The translations under genes and the position numbers were made by a program. 64,000 bases of DNA from Primulina eburnea (Eukaryota; Streptophyta; Magnoliopsida; Lamiales; Gesneriaceae), in NCBI RefSeq assembly GCF_022965805.1, contig NW_027331242.1, forward strand, positions 36,001 through 100,000, in the 5' to 3' direction. Of the stretch, positions 50,243-63,800 are shown in pieces. Each line of letters opens with the position of its first letter. The stretch's first letter is position 1. The notes under the pieces were generated by a model. That model saw only the letters and a list, made by a program, of their open reading frames with translations, did no database searches and was not told the origin of the DNA.

Positions 50243-53200
50243 TTTAGCCCGTAAATTTTTCCAAAAGTGACTCAAAAATTTAACATTGCGACGAGAAACA
50301 ATAGTCCTAGGCATACCAGGCAACCTAGCGAATTCTCTAAAGAAGAAATCCGCAATGTTTGAAGCATCATTGGTTTCATGACAAGCTATAAAATGTGCCA
50401 TCTTAGAGAATCTATCCACAACTACAAAAATAGAATCCCTCCTCTTCTTAGGCCTAGGCAACCCCAAACTAAAGTCCATAGAAATGTCAATTCAAGTTCT
50501 TTTTAAGAATAGCACGCAAAAGTGTTCCCAAAGTTTTATTGACAACTTCAGTTTGTCAATCTGTTTGAGAATGACAAGTAGTAGAAAACAACAATTTTTT
50601 GCCAAATTTAGCCCATAAATTATTCCAAAAGTAACTCAAAAATTTAACATTGCGACGAGAAACAATAGTCCTAGGCATGCCATGCAACCTAGCGACTTCT
50701 CTAAAGAACAAATCTGTAATGTTTGAAGCATCATCGGTTTCATGACACGCTATAAAATGTGCCATCTTAGAGATTCTATCCACAACAACTAAAATAGAAT
50801 CCCTCCTCTTCTTATTCCTAGGCAACCCCAAACTAAAGTCCATAGAAATGTCAATCCAAGTTCCTTTTAAGAATAGCACGCAAAAGTGTTTCCAAAGTTC
50901 TATGGACAACTTCAGTTTGTCCATCCGTTTGAGGATGACAAGTAGTAGAAAACAACAATTTTGTGCCAAGTTTAGCCCATAAATTATTCCAAAAGTAACT
51001 CAAAAATCTAACATTGCGACGAGAAACAATAGTCCTAGGCATGCCATGCAACCTAGCGACTTCTCTAAAGAACAAATCCGCAATGTTTGAAGCATCATCG
51101 GTTTTATGACAAGCTATAAAATGTGCCATCGTAGAGAATCTATCCAAAACAACAAAAATAGAATCCCTCCTCTTCTTATTCCTAGGCAACCCCAAACTAA
51201 AGTCCATAGAAATGTCAATCCAAGTTCCTTTTAAGAATAGCACGAAAAAGTGTTCCCAAAGTTCTATTGACAACTTCAGTTTGTCCATCCGTTTGAGGAT
51301 GACAAGTAGTAGAAACTAACAATTTTGTGCCAAGTTCAGCCCGTAAATTATTCCAAAAGTAACTTAAAAATTTAACATTGCGACGAGAAACAATAGTCCT
51401 AGGCATGCCATACAACCTAGCGACTTCTCTAAAGAACAAATCCGCAATATTTGAAGCATCATCGGTTTCATGACAATCTATAAAATGTGCCATCTTATAG
51501 AATCTATCCACAACTACAAAAATAGAATCCCTCCTCTTCTTAGGCCTAGGGCAACCCCAAACTAAAGTCCATAGAAATGTCAATCCAAGTTCTTTTTAAG
51601 AATAGCACGCAAAAGTGTTCCCAAAGTTTTATTGACAACTTCAGTTTGTCCATCTGTTTGAGAATGACAAGTAGTAGAAAACAACAATTTTTTGCCAAGT
51701 TTAGCCCGTAAATTTTTCCAAAAGTGACTCAAAAATTTAACATTGCGACGAGAAACAATAGTCTAGGCATACCATGCAACCTAGCGAATTCTCTAAAGAA
51801 CAAATCCGCAATGTTTGAAGCATCATCGGTTTCATGACAAGCTATAAAATGTGCCATCTTAGAGAATCTATCCACAACTACAAAAATAGAATCCCTCCTC
51901 TTCTTAGGCCTAGGCAACTCCAAAATAAAGTCCAGAGAAATGTCAATCCAAGTTCTTTTTGAGAATAGCACGCAAAAGTGATCCCAAAGTTTTATTGACA
52001 ACTTCAGTTTGTCCATCCGTTTGAGGATGACAAGTAGTAGAAAACAACAATTTTTTGCCAAGTTCAGCCCATAAAGTCTTCCAAAAGTAACTCAAGAATT
52101 TAACATCGCGACCAGAAACAATCGTTCTAGGCTTGCCAAGCAATCTAGCGACTTCTCTAAAGAACAAATCCGCAATGTTTGAAGCATCATCGGTTTTATG
52201 ACAAGCTATAAAAAGTGCCATCTTAGAGAATCTATCCACAACAACAAAAATAGAATCCCTCCTCTTCTTTGTCCTAGGCAACCCCAAAATAAAGTCCATA
52301 GAAATGTCAATCCAAGTTCTTTTTAAGAATAGCACGCAAAGGTGTCCCCAAAGTTCTATTGACAACTTCAGTTTGTCCATCAGTTTGAGGATGACAAGTA
52401 GTAGAAAACAACAATTTTGCGCCAAGTTCAGCCCATAAAGTATTCCAAAAGTAACTCAAGAATTTAACATCGCGACCAGAAACAATAGTCCTAGGCATGC
52501 CAAGCAACCTAGCGACTTCTCTAAAGAACAAAACCGCTATTTTTGAAGCATCATCGATTTTATGACAAGCTATAAAATGTGCCATCTTAGAGAATCTATC
52601 CACAACAACAAAAATAGAATCCCTCCCCTTCTTAGTCCTAGGCAACCCCAAAATAAAGTCCATAGAATTTTCAATCCAAGTTCTTTTTAAGAATAGCACG
52701 CAAAGGTGTTCCCAAAGTTCCATTGACAACTTCAGTTTGTCCATCCGTTTGAGGATGACAAGTAGTAGAAAACAACAATTTTGTGCCAAGTTTAGCCCAT
52801 AAATTATTCCAAAAGTAACTAAAAAATTTAACATTGCGACAAGAAACAATAGTCCCAGGCATGCCATGCAACCTAGCGACTTCTCTAAAGAACAAATCGG
52901 CAATGTTTGAAGCATCATCCGTTTTATGACAAGCTATAAAAAGTGCCATCTTAGAGATTCTATCCACAACAACTAAAATAGAATCCCTCCTCTTCTTATT
53001 CCTAGGCAACCCCAAACTAAAGTCCATAGAAATGTCAATCCAAGTTCCTTTTAAGAATAGCACGCAAAATTGTTTCCAAAGTTCTATGGACAACTTCAGT
53101 TTGTCCATCCGTTTGAGGATGACAAGTAGTAGAAAACAACAATTTTGTGCCAAGTTTAGCCCATAAATTATTCCAAAAGTAACTCAAAAATCTAACATTG

Positions 53201-55700
53201 CGACGAGAAACAATAGTCCTAGGCATGCCATGCAACCTAGCGACTTCTCTAAAGAACAAATCCGCAATGTTTGAAGCATCATCGGTTTTATGACAAGCTA
53301 TAAAATGTGCCATCGTAGAGAATCTATCCAAAACAACAAAAATAGAATCCCTCCTCTTCTTATTCCTAGGCAACCCCAAACTAAAGTCCATAGAAATGTC
53401 AATCCAAGTTCCTTTTAAGAATAGCACGAAAAAGTGTTCCCAAAGTTCTATTGACAACTTCAGTTTGTCCATCCGTTTGAGGATGACAAGTAGTAGAAAC
53501 TAACAATTTTGTGCCAAGTTCAGCCCGTAAATTATTCCAAAAGTAACTTAAAAATTTAACATTGCGACGAGAAACAATAGTCCTAGGCATGCCATACAAC
53601 CTAGCGACTTCTCTAAAGAACAAATCCGCAATATTTGAAGCATCATCGGTTTCATGACAATCTATAAAATGTGCCATCTTAGAGAATCTATCCACAACTA
53701 CAAAAATAGAATCCCTCCTCTTCTTAGGCCTAGGGCAACCCCAAACTAAAGTCCATAGAAATGTCAATCCAAGTTCTTTTTAAGAATAGCACGCAAAAGT
53801 GTTCCCAAAGTTTTATTGACAACTTCAGTTTGTCCATCTGTTTGAGAATGACAAGTAGTAGAAAAAAACAATTTTTTGCCAAGTTTAGCCCGTAAATTTT
53901 TCCAAAAGTGACTCAAAAATTTAACATTGCGACGAGAAACAATAGTCCTAGGCATACCATGCAACCTAGCGAATTCTCTAAAGAACAAATCCGCAATGTT
54001 TGAAGCATCATCGGTTTCATGACAAGCTATAAAATGTGCCATCTTAGAGAATCTATCCACAACTACAAAAATAGAATCCTTCCTCTTCTTAGGCCTAGGC
54101 AACCCCAAACTAAAGTCCATAGAAATGTCAATCCAAGTTCTTTTTAAGAATAGCACGCAAAAGTGTTCCCAAAGTTTTATTGACAACTTCAGTTTGTCCA
54201 TCCGTTTGAGGATGACAAGTAGTAGAAAACAACAATTTTGTGCCAAGTTCAGCCCATAAAGTCTTCCAAAAGTAACTCAAGAATTTAACAACGCGACCAG
54301 AAACAATAGTTCTAGGCATGCCAAGCAATCTAGCGACTTCTCTAAAGAACAAATCCGCAATGTTTGAAGCATCATCGGTTTTATGACAAGCTATAAAATG
54401 TGTCATCTTAGAGAATCTATCCACAAAAACAAAAATAGAATCCCTCCCCTTCTTTGTCCTAGGCAACCACAAAATAAAGTCCATTGAAATGTCAATCCAA
54501 GTTCTTTTTAAGAATAGCACGCAAAGGTGTTCCCAAAGTTCTATTGACAACTTCAGTTTGTCCATCAGTTTGAGGATGACAAGTAGTAGAAAACAACAAT
54601 TTTGCGCCAAGTTCAGCCCATAAAGTATTCCAAAAGTAACTCAAGAATTTAACATCGCGACCAGAAACAATAGTCCTAGGCATGTCAAGCAACCTAGCGA
54701 CTTTTCTAAAGAACCAATCCGCAATTTTTGAAGCATCATCGGTTTTATGACAAACTACAAAATGTGCCATCTTAGAGAATCTATCCACAACAACAAAAAT
54801 AGAATCCCTCCCCTTCTTAGTCCTAGGCAACCCCAAAATAAAGTCCATAGAATTGTCAATCCAAGTTCTTTTTAAGAATAGCACGCAAATGTGTTCCCAA
54901 AGTTCCATTGACAACTTCAGTTTGTCCATCCGTTTGAGGATGACAAGATGTAGAAAACAACAATTTTGTGCCAAGTTTAGCCCATAAATTATTCCAAAAG
55001 TAACTCAAAAATTTAACATTGCAACAAGAAACAATAGTCCCAAGCATGCCATGCAACCTAGCGACTTCTCTAAAGAACAAATCCGCAATGTTTGAAGCAT
55101 CATCGGTTTTATGACAAGCCATAAAAGTTCCATCTTAGAGAATCTATCCACAACAACTTAAATAGAATCCCTCCTCTTCTTAGGCCTAGGCAACCCCAAA
55201 CTAAAGTCCATAGAAATGTCAATCCAAGTTCCTTTTAAGAATAGCACGCAAAAGTGTTCCCAAAGTTCTATGGACAACTTCAGTTTGTCTATCTGTTTGA
55301 GAATGACAAGTAGTAGAAAACAACAATTTTGTGCCAAGTTTAGCCCATAAAGTCTTCCAAAATTAACTCAAGAATTTAACATCGCGACCAGAAACAATAG
55401 TCCTAGGCATGCCATGCAACCTAGCGACTTCTCTAAAGAACAAATCCGCAATGTTTTAAGCATCATCGGTTTTATGACAAGCTATAAAATGTGCCATCTT
55501 AGAGAATCTATCCACAACAACAAAAATAGAATCCCTCCCCTTCTTAGTCCTAGGCAACCCCAAAATAAAGTCCATAGAATTGTCAATCCAAGTTCTTTTT
55601 AAGAATAGCACGCAAATGTGTTCCCAAAGTTCCATTGACAACTTCAGTTTGTCCATCCGTTTGAGGATGACAAGATGTAGAAAACAACAATTTTGTGCCA
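50123..55700. repeat. Long-range duplicated satellite block (partner 36706-41920)
   Basis: Third member of the series, offset 13417 bp at first and 13781-13782 bp from 51729 on. It has two GCCTAGGG markers (51548 and 53731) where the 36.7-41.5 kb copy has one at 39950, so a local duplication of about 2.18 kb (six monomers) has occurred within it. Confidence 0.78.
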
Positions 55701-56673
55701 AGTTTAGCCCATAAATTATTCCAAAAGTAACTCAAAAATTTAACATTGCAACAAGAAACAATAGTCCCAAGCATGCCATGCAACCTAGCGACTTCTCTAA
55801 AGAAAAAATCCGCAATGTTTGAAGCATCTTCGGTTTTATGACAAGCTATAAAAGTTCCATCTTAGAGAATCTATCCACAACAACTAAAATAGAATCCCTC
55901 CTCTTCTTAGGCCTAGGCAACCCCAAACTAAAGTCCATAGAAATGTCAATCCAAGTTCCTTTTAAGAATAGCACGCAAAAGTGTTCCCAAAGTTCTATGG
56001 ACAACTTCAGTTTGTCCATCCGTTTGAGGATGACAAGTAGTAGAAAACAACAATTTTGCGCCAAGTTCAGCCCATAAAGTATTCCAAAAGTAACTCAAAA
56101 ATTTAACATTGCGACAAGAAACAATAGTCCCAGGCATGCCATGCAACCTAGCGACTTCTCTAAAGAACAAATCCACAATGTTTGAAGCATCATCGGTTTT
56201 ATGACAAGCTATAAAATGTGCCATCTTAGAGAATCTATCCACAACAACAAAAATAGAATCCCTCCCCTTCTTAGTCCTAGGCAACCCCAAAATAAAGTCC
56301 ATAGAATTGTCAATCCAAGTTCTTTTTAAGAATACCACGCAAAGGTGTTCCCAAAGTTCCATTGACAACTTCAGTTTGTCCATCCGTTTGAGGATGACAA
56401 GTAGTAGAAAACAACAATTTTGTGCCAAGTTTAGCTCATAAATTATTCCAAAAGTAAATCAAAAATTTAACATTGCGACAAGAAACAATAGTCCCAGGCA
56501 TGCCATGCAACCTAGCGACTTCTCTAAAGAACAAATCCGCAATGTTTGAAGCATCATCGGTTTTATGACAAGCTATAAAAAGTGCCATCTTAGAGAATCT
56601 ATCCACAACAACTAAAATAGAATCCCTCCTCTTATTAGGCCTAGGCAACCCCAAACTAAAGTCCATAGAAATG

Positions 56674-57198
56674 TCAATCCAAGTTCCTTTTAAGAATAGC
56701 ACGCAAAAGTGTTTCCAAAGTTCTATGGACAACTTCAGTTTGTCCATCCGTTTGAGGATGACAAGTAGTAGAAAACAACAATTTTGTGCCAAGTTTAGCC
56801 CATAAATTATTCCAAAAGTAACTCAAAAATATAACATTGCGACGAGAAACAATAGTCCTAGGCATGCCATGCAACCTAGCGACTTCTCTATGACAAGTAG
56901 TAGAAAACAACAATTTTGTGCCAAGTTTAGCCCATAAATTATTCCAAAAGTAACTCAAAAATTTAACATTGCAACAAGAAACAATAGTCCCAGGCATGCC
57001 ATGCAACCTAGCGACTTCTCTAAAGAACAAATCCGCAATGTTTGAAGCATCATCGGTTTTATGACAAGCTATAAAAAGTGCCATCTTAGAGATTCTATCC
57101 ACAACAACTAAAATAGAATCCCTCCTCTTCTTAGGCCTAGGCAACCCCAAACTAAAGTCCATAGAAATGTCAATCCAAATTCCTTTTAAGAATAGCAC
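56674..57198 (-). pseudogene. Chimeric monomer with a 232-bp internal loss
   Basis: At about 56890 GACTTCTCTA is followed directly by TGACAAGTAGTAG instead of AAGAACAAATCC. About 232 bp are missing, leaving a 132-bp remnant: neighbouring monomer anchors are 496 bp apart (364 + 132). The junction keeps a 174-codon relic frame open (…[14 protein letters not shown]…). There is almost no homology at the breakpoint, which suggests end-joining and not unequal crossing-over between aligned monomers. Confidence 0.88.
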
Positions 57199-57503
57199 GC
57201 AAAAGTGTTCCCAAAGTTATATGGACAACTTCAGTTTGTCCATCCGTTTGAGGATGACAAGTAGTAGAAAACAACAATTTTGTGCCAAGTTTAGCCCATA
57301 AATTATTCCAAAAGTAACTCAAAAATCTAACATTGCGACGAGAAACAATAGTCCTAGGCATGCCATGCAACCTAGCGACTTCTCTAAAGAACAAATCCGC
57401 AATGTTTGAATGTGCCATCTTAGAGAATCTATCCACAACTACAAAAATAAAATCCCTCCTCTTCTAAGGCCTAGGCAACCCCAAACTAAAGTCCATAGAA
57501 ATG
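57170..57503 (-). repeat. 334-bp monomer with 30-bp deletion (copy 5 of 7)
   Basis: Junction at about 57409. It lies directly after the chimeric, internally deleted region at 56889. Confidence 0.92.
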
Positions 57504-57936
57504 TCAATCCAAGTTCTTTTTAAGAATAGCACGCAAAAGTGTTCCCAAAGTTTTATTGACAACTTCAGTTTGTCCATCTGTTTGAGAATGACAACTAGTA
57601 GAAAACAACAATTTTGTGCCAAGTTTAGCCCGTAAATTTTTCCAAAAGTGACTCAAAAATTTAACATTGCGACGAGAAACAATAGTCCTAGGCATACCAT
57701 GCAACCTAGCGAATTCTCTAAAGAACAAATCCGCAATGTTTGAAGCATCATTGGTTTCATGACAAGCTATAAAATGTGCCATCTTAGAGAATCTATCCAC
57801 AACTACAAAAATAGAATCCCTCCTCTTCTTAGGCCTAGGCAACCCCAAACTAAAGTCCATAGAAATGTCAATTCAAGTTCTTTTTAAGAATAGCACGCAA
57901 AAGTGTTCCCAAAGTTTTATTGACAACTTCAGTTTG

Positions 57937-60818
57937 TCAATCTGTTTGAGAATGACAAGTAGTAGAAAACAACAATTTTTTGCCAAATTTAGCCCATAAA
58001 TTATTCCAAAAGTAACTCAAAAATTTAACATTGCGACGAGAAACAATAGTCCTAGGCATGCCATGCAACCTAGCGACTTCTCTAAAGAACAAATCCGTAA
58101 TGTTTGAAGCATCATCGGTTTCATGACACGCTACAAAATGTGCCATCTTAGAGAATCTATCCACAACTACAAAAATAGAATCCCTCCTCTTCTTAGGCCT
58201 AGGCAACTCCAAAATAAAGTCCAGAGAAATGTCAATCCAAGTTCTTTTTGAGAATAGCACGCAAAAGTGTTCCCAAAGTTTTATTGACAACTTCAGTTTG
58301 TCCATCCGTTTGAGGATGACAAGTAGTAGAAAACAACAATTTTGTGCCAAGTTCAGCCCATAAAGTCTTCCAAAAGTAACTCAAGAATTTAACATCGCGA
58401 CCAGAAACAATAGTTCTAGGCTTGCCAAGCAATCTAGCGACTTCTCTAAAGAACAAATCCGCAATGTTTGAAGCATCATCGGTTTTATGACAAGCTATGA
58501 AATGTGCCATCTTAGAGAATCTATCCACAACAACAAAAATAGAATCCCTCCCCTTCTTTGTCCTAGGCAACCCCAAAATAAAGTCCATAGAAATGTCAAT
58601 CCAAGTTCTTTTTAAGAATAGCACGCAAAGGTGTCCCCAAAGTTCTATTGACAACTTCAGTTTGTCCATCAGTTTGAGGATGACAAGTAGTAGAAAACAA
58701 CAATTTTGCGCCAAGTTCAGCCTATAAAGTATTCCAATAGTAACTCAAGAATTTAACATCGCGACCAGAAACAATAGTCCTAGGCATGCCAAGCAACCTA
58801 GCGACTTCTCTAAAGAACAAAACCGTAATTTTTGAAGCATCATCGGTTTTATGACAAGCTATAAAATGTGCCATCTTAGAGAATCTATCCACAACAACAA
58901 AAATAGAATCCCTCCCCTTCTTAGTCCTAGGCAACCCCAAAATAAAGTCCATAGAATTGTCAATCCAAGTTCTTTTTAAGAATACCACGCAAAGGTGTTC
59001 CCAAAGTTTCATTGACAACTTCAGTTTGTCCATCCGTTTGAGGATGAGAAGTAGTAGAAAACAACAATTTTGTGCCAAGTTTAGCCCCTAAATTATTCCA
59101 AAAGTAACTCAAGAATTTAACATCGCGACCAGAAACAATAGTCCTAGGCATGCCAAGCAACCTAGCGACTTCACTAAAGAACAAATCCGCAATTTTTGAA
59201 GCATCATCGGTTTTATGACAAACTACAAAATGTGCCATCTTAGAGAATCTATCCACAACAACAAAAATAGAATCCCTCCCCTTCTTAGTCCTAGGCAACC
59301 CCAAAATAAAGTCCATAGAATTGTCAATCCAAGTTCTTTTTAAGAATAGCACGCAAAGGTGTTCCCAAAGTTCCATTGACAACTTCAGTTTGTCCATCCG
59401 TTTGAGGATGACAAGTAGTAGAAAACAACAATTTTGTGCCAAGTTTAGCCCATAAATTATTCCAAAAGTAACTCAAAAATTTAACATTGCAACAAGAAAC
59501 AATAGTCCCAGGCATGCCATGCAACCTAGCGACTTCTCTAAAGAACAAATCCGCAATGTTTGAAGCATCATCGGTTTTATGACAAGCTATAAAAAGTGCC
59601 ATCTTAGAGATTCTATCCACAACAACTAAAATAGAATCCCTCCTCTTCTTAGGCCTAGGCAACCCCAAACTAAAGTCCATAGAAATGTCAATCCAAGTTC
59701 CTTTTAAGAATAGCACGCAAAAGTGTTCCCAAAGTTATATGGACAACTTCAGTTTGTCCATCCGTTTGAGGATGACAAGTAGTAGAAAAAAACAATTTTG
59801 TGCCAAGTTTAGCCCATAAATTATTCCAAAAGTAACTCAAAAATCTAACATTGCGACGAGAAACAATAGTCCTAGGCATGCCATGCAACCTAGCGACTTC
59901 TCTAAAGAACAAATCCGCAATGTTTGAATGTGCCATCTTAGAGAATCTATCCACAACTACAAAAATAAAATCCCTCCTCTTCTAAGGCCTAGGCAACCCC
60001 AAACTAAAGTCCATAGAAATGTCAATCCAAGTTCTTTTTAAGAATAGCACGCAAAAGTGTTCCCAAAGTTTTATTGACAACTTCAGTTTGTCCATCTGTT
60101 TGAGAATGACAACTAGTAGAAAACAACAATTTTGTGCCAAGTTTAGCCCGTAAATTTTTCCAAAAGTGACTCAAAAATTTAACATTGCGACGAGAAACAA
60201 TAGTCCTAGGCATACCATGCAACCTAGCGAATTCTCTAAAGAACAAATCCGCAATGTTTGAAGCATCATTGGTTTCATGACAAGCTATAAAATGTGCCAT
60301 CTTAGAGAATCTATCCACAACTACAAAAATAGAATCCCTCCTTTTCTTAGGCCTAGGCAACCCCAAACTAAAGTCCATAGAAATGTCAATTCAAGTTCTT
60401 TTTAAGAATAGCACGCAAAAGTGTTCCCAAAGTTTTATTGACAACTTCAGTTTGTCAATCTGTTTGAGAATGACAAGTAGTAGAAAACAACAATTTTTTG
60501 CCAAATTTAGCCCATAAATTATTCCAAAAGTAACTCAAAAATTTAACATTGCGACGAGAAACAATAGTCCTAGGCATGCCATGCAACCTAGCGACTTCTC
60601 TAAAGAACAAATCCGTAATGTTTGAAGCATCATCGGTTTCATGACACGCTATAAAATGTGCCATCTTAGAGAATCTATCCACAACTACAAAAATAGAATC
60701 CCTCCTCTTCTTAAGCCTAGGAAACTCCAAACTAAAGTCCATAGAAATGTCAATCCAAGTTCTTTTTAAGAATAGCACGCAAAAGTGTTCCCAAAGTTTT
60801 ATTGACAACTTCAGTTTG
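57937..60818. repeat. 8-monomer higher-order repeat at right end, copy 1 (2882-2887-bp period)
   Basis: Matches 60819-63755 and beyond, at 2882 bp up to about 62165 and at 2887 bp after that. The change in offset is explained by a 5-bp CTTTTC insertion present only in the second copy. The unit includes one 30-bp-deleted monomer (8 x 364 - 30 = 2882). Shared markers include CCAATAGTAACTC, GATGAGAAGTAG and TTTAGCCCCTAAAT. Confidence 0.85.
59688..60021 (-). repeat. 334-bp monomer with 30-bp deletion (copy 6 of 7)
   Basis: Junction at about 59927, paired at 2887 bp with copy 7 in the right-end higher-order repeat. Confidence 0.92.
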
Positions 60819-63800
60819 TCAATCTGTTTGAGAATGACAAGTAGTAGAAAACAACAATTTTTTGCCAAATTTAGCCCATAAATTATTCCAAAAGTAACTC
60901 AAAAATTTAACATTGCGACGAGAAACAATAGTCCTAGGCATGCCATGCAACCTAGCGACTTCTCTAAAGAACAAATCCGTAATGTTTGAAGCATCATCGG
61001 TTTCATGACACGCTACAAAATGTGCCATCTTAGAGAATCTATCCACAACTACAAAAATAGAATCCCTCCTCTTCTTAGGCCTAGGCAACTCCAAAATAAA
61101 GTCCAGAGAAATGTCAATCCAAGTTCTTTTTGAGAATAGCACGCAAAAGTGTTCCCAAAGTTTTATTGACAACTTCAGTTTGTCCATCCGTTTGAGGATG
61201 ACAAGTAGTAGAAAACAACAATTTTGTGCCAAGTTCAGCCCATAAAGTCTTCCAAAAGTAACTCAAGAATTTAACATCGCGACCAGAAACAATAGTTCTA
61301 GGCTTGCCAAGCAATCTAGCGACTTCTCTAAAGAACAAATCCGCAATGTTTGAAGCATCATCGGTTTTATGACAAGCTATAAAATGTGCCATCTTAGAGA
61401 ATCTATCCACAACAACAAAAATAGAATCCCTCCCCTTCTTTGTCCTAGGCAACCCCAAAATAAAGTCCATAGAAATGTCAATCCAAGTTCTTTTTAAGAA
61501 TAGCACGCAAAGGTGTCCCCAAAGTTCTATTGACAACTTCAGTTTGTCCATCAGTTTGAGGATGACAAGTAGTAGAAAACAACAATTTTGCGCCAAGTTC
61601 AGCCCATAAAGTATTCCAATAGTAACTCAAGAATTTAACATCGCGACCAGAAACAATAGTCCTAGGCATGCCAAGCAACCTAGCGACTTCTCTAAAGAAC
61701 AAAACCGTAATTTTTGAAGCATCATCGGTTTTATGACAAGCTATAAAATGTGCCATCTTAGAGAATCTATCCACAACAACAAAAATAGAATCCCTCCCCT
61801 TCTTAGTCCTAGGCAACCCCAAAATAAAGTCCATAGAATTGTCAATCCAAGTTCTTTTTAAGAATACCACGCAAAGGTGTTCCCAAAGTTCCATTGACAA
61901 CTTCAGTTTGTCCATCCGTTTGAGGATGAGAAGTAGTAGAAAACAACAATTTTGTGCCAAGTTTAGCCCCTAAATTATTCCAAAAGTAACTCAAGAATTT
62001 AACATCGCGACCAGAAACAATAGTCCTAGGCATGCCAAGCAACCTAGCGACTTCTCTAAAGAACAAATCCGCAATTTTTGAAGCATCATCGGTTTTATGA
62101 CAAACTACAAAATGTGCCATCTTAGAGAATCTATCCACAACAATAAAAATAGAATCCCTCCCCTTCTTTTCTTAGTCCTAGGCAACCCCAAAATAAAGTC
62201 CATAGAATTGTCAATTCAAGTTCTTTTTAAGAATAGCACGCAAAGGTGTTCCCAAAGTTCCATTGACAACTTCAGTTTGTCCATCCGTTTGAGGATGACA
62301 AGTAGTAGAAAACAACAATTTTGTGCCAAGTTTAGCCCATAAATTATTCCAAAAGTAACTCAAAAATTTAACATTGCAACAAGAAACAATAGTCCCAGGC
62401 ATGCCATGCAACCTAGCGACTTCTCTAAAGAACAAATCCGCAATGTTTGAAGCATCATCGGTTTTATGACAAGCTATAAAAAGTGCCATCTTAGAGATTC
62501 TATCCACAACAACTAAAATAGAATCCCTCCTCTTCTTAGGCCTAGGCAACCCCAAACTAAAGTCCATAGAAATGTCAATCCAAGTTCCTTTTAAGAATAG
62601 CACGCAAAAGTGTTCCCAAAGTTATATGGACAACTTCAGTTTGTCCATCCGTTTGAGGATGACAAGTAGTAGAAAACAACAATTTTGTGCCAAGTTTAGC
62701 CCATAAATTATTCCAAAAGTAACTCAAAAATCTAACATTGCGACGAGAAACAATAGTCCAAGGCATGCCATGCAACCTAGCGACTTCTCTAAAGAACAAA
62801 TCCGCAATGTTTGAATGTGCCATCTTAGAGAATCTATCCACAACTACAAAAATAAAATCCCTCCTCTTCTAAGGCCTAGGCAACCCCAAACTAAAGTCCA
62901 TAGAAATGTCAATCCAAGTTCTTTTTAAGAATAGCACGCAAAAGTGTTCCCAAAGTTTTATTGACAACTTCAGTTTGTCCATCTGTTTGAGAATGACAAC
63001 TAGTAGAAAACAACAATTTTGTGCCAAGTTTAGCCCGTAAATTTTTCCAAAAGTGACTCAAAAATTTAACATTGCGACGAGAAACAATAGTCCTAGGCAT
63101 ACCATGCAACCTAGCGAATTCTCTAAAGAACAAATCCGCAATGTTTGAAGCATCATTGGTTTCATGACAAGCTATAAAATGTGCCATCTTAGAGAATCTA
63201 TCCACAACTACAAAAATAGAATCCCTCCTTTTCTTAGGCCTAGGCAACCCCAAACTAAAGTCCATAGAAATGTCAATTCAAGTTCTTTTTAAGAATAGCA
63301 CGCAAAAGTGTTCCCAAAGTTTTATTGACAACTTCAGTTTGTCAATCTGTTTGAGAATGACAAGTAGTAGAAAACAACAATTTTTTGCCAAATTTAGCCC
63401 ATAAATTATTCCAAAAGTAACTCAAAAATTTAACATTGCGACGAGAAACAATAGTCCTAGGCATGCCATGCAACCTAGCGACTTCTCTAAAGAACAAATC
63501 CGTAATGTTTGAAGCATCATCGGTTTCATGACACGCTATAAAATGTGCCATCTTAGAGAATCTATCCACAACTACAAAAATAGAATCCCTCCTCTTCTTA
63601 GGCCTAGGCAACTCCAAACTAAAGTCCATAGAAATGTCAATCCAAGTTCCTTTTAAGAATAGCACGCAAAAGTGTTCCCAAAGTTTTATTGACAACTTCA
63701 GTTTGTCCATCCGTTTGAGGATGACAAGTAGTAGAAAACAACAATTTTTTGCCAAATTTAGCCCATAAATTATTCCAAAAGTAACTCAAAAATTTAACAT

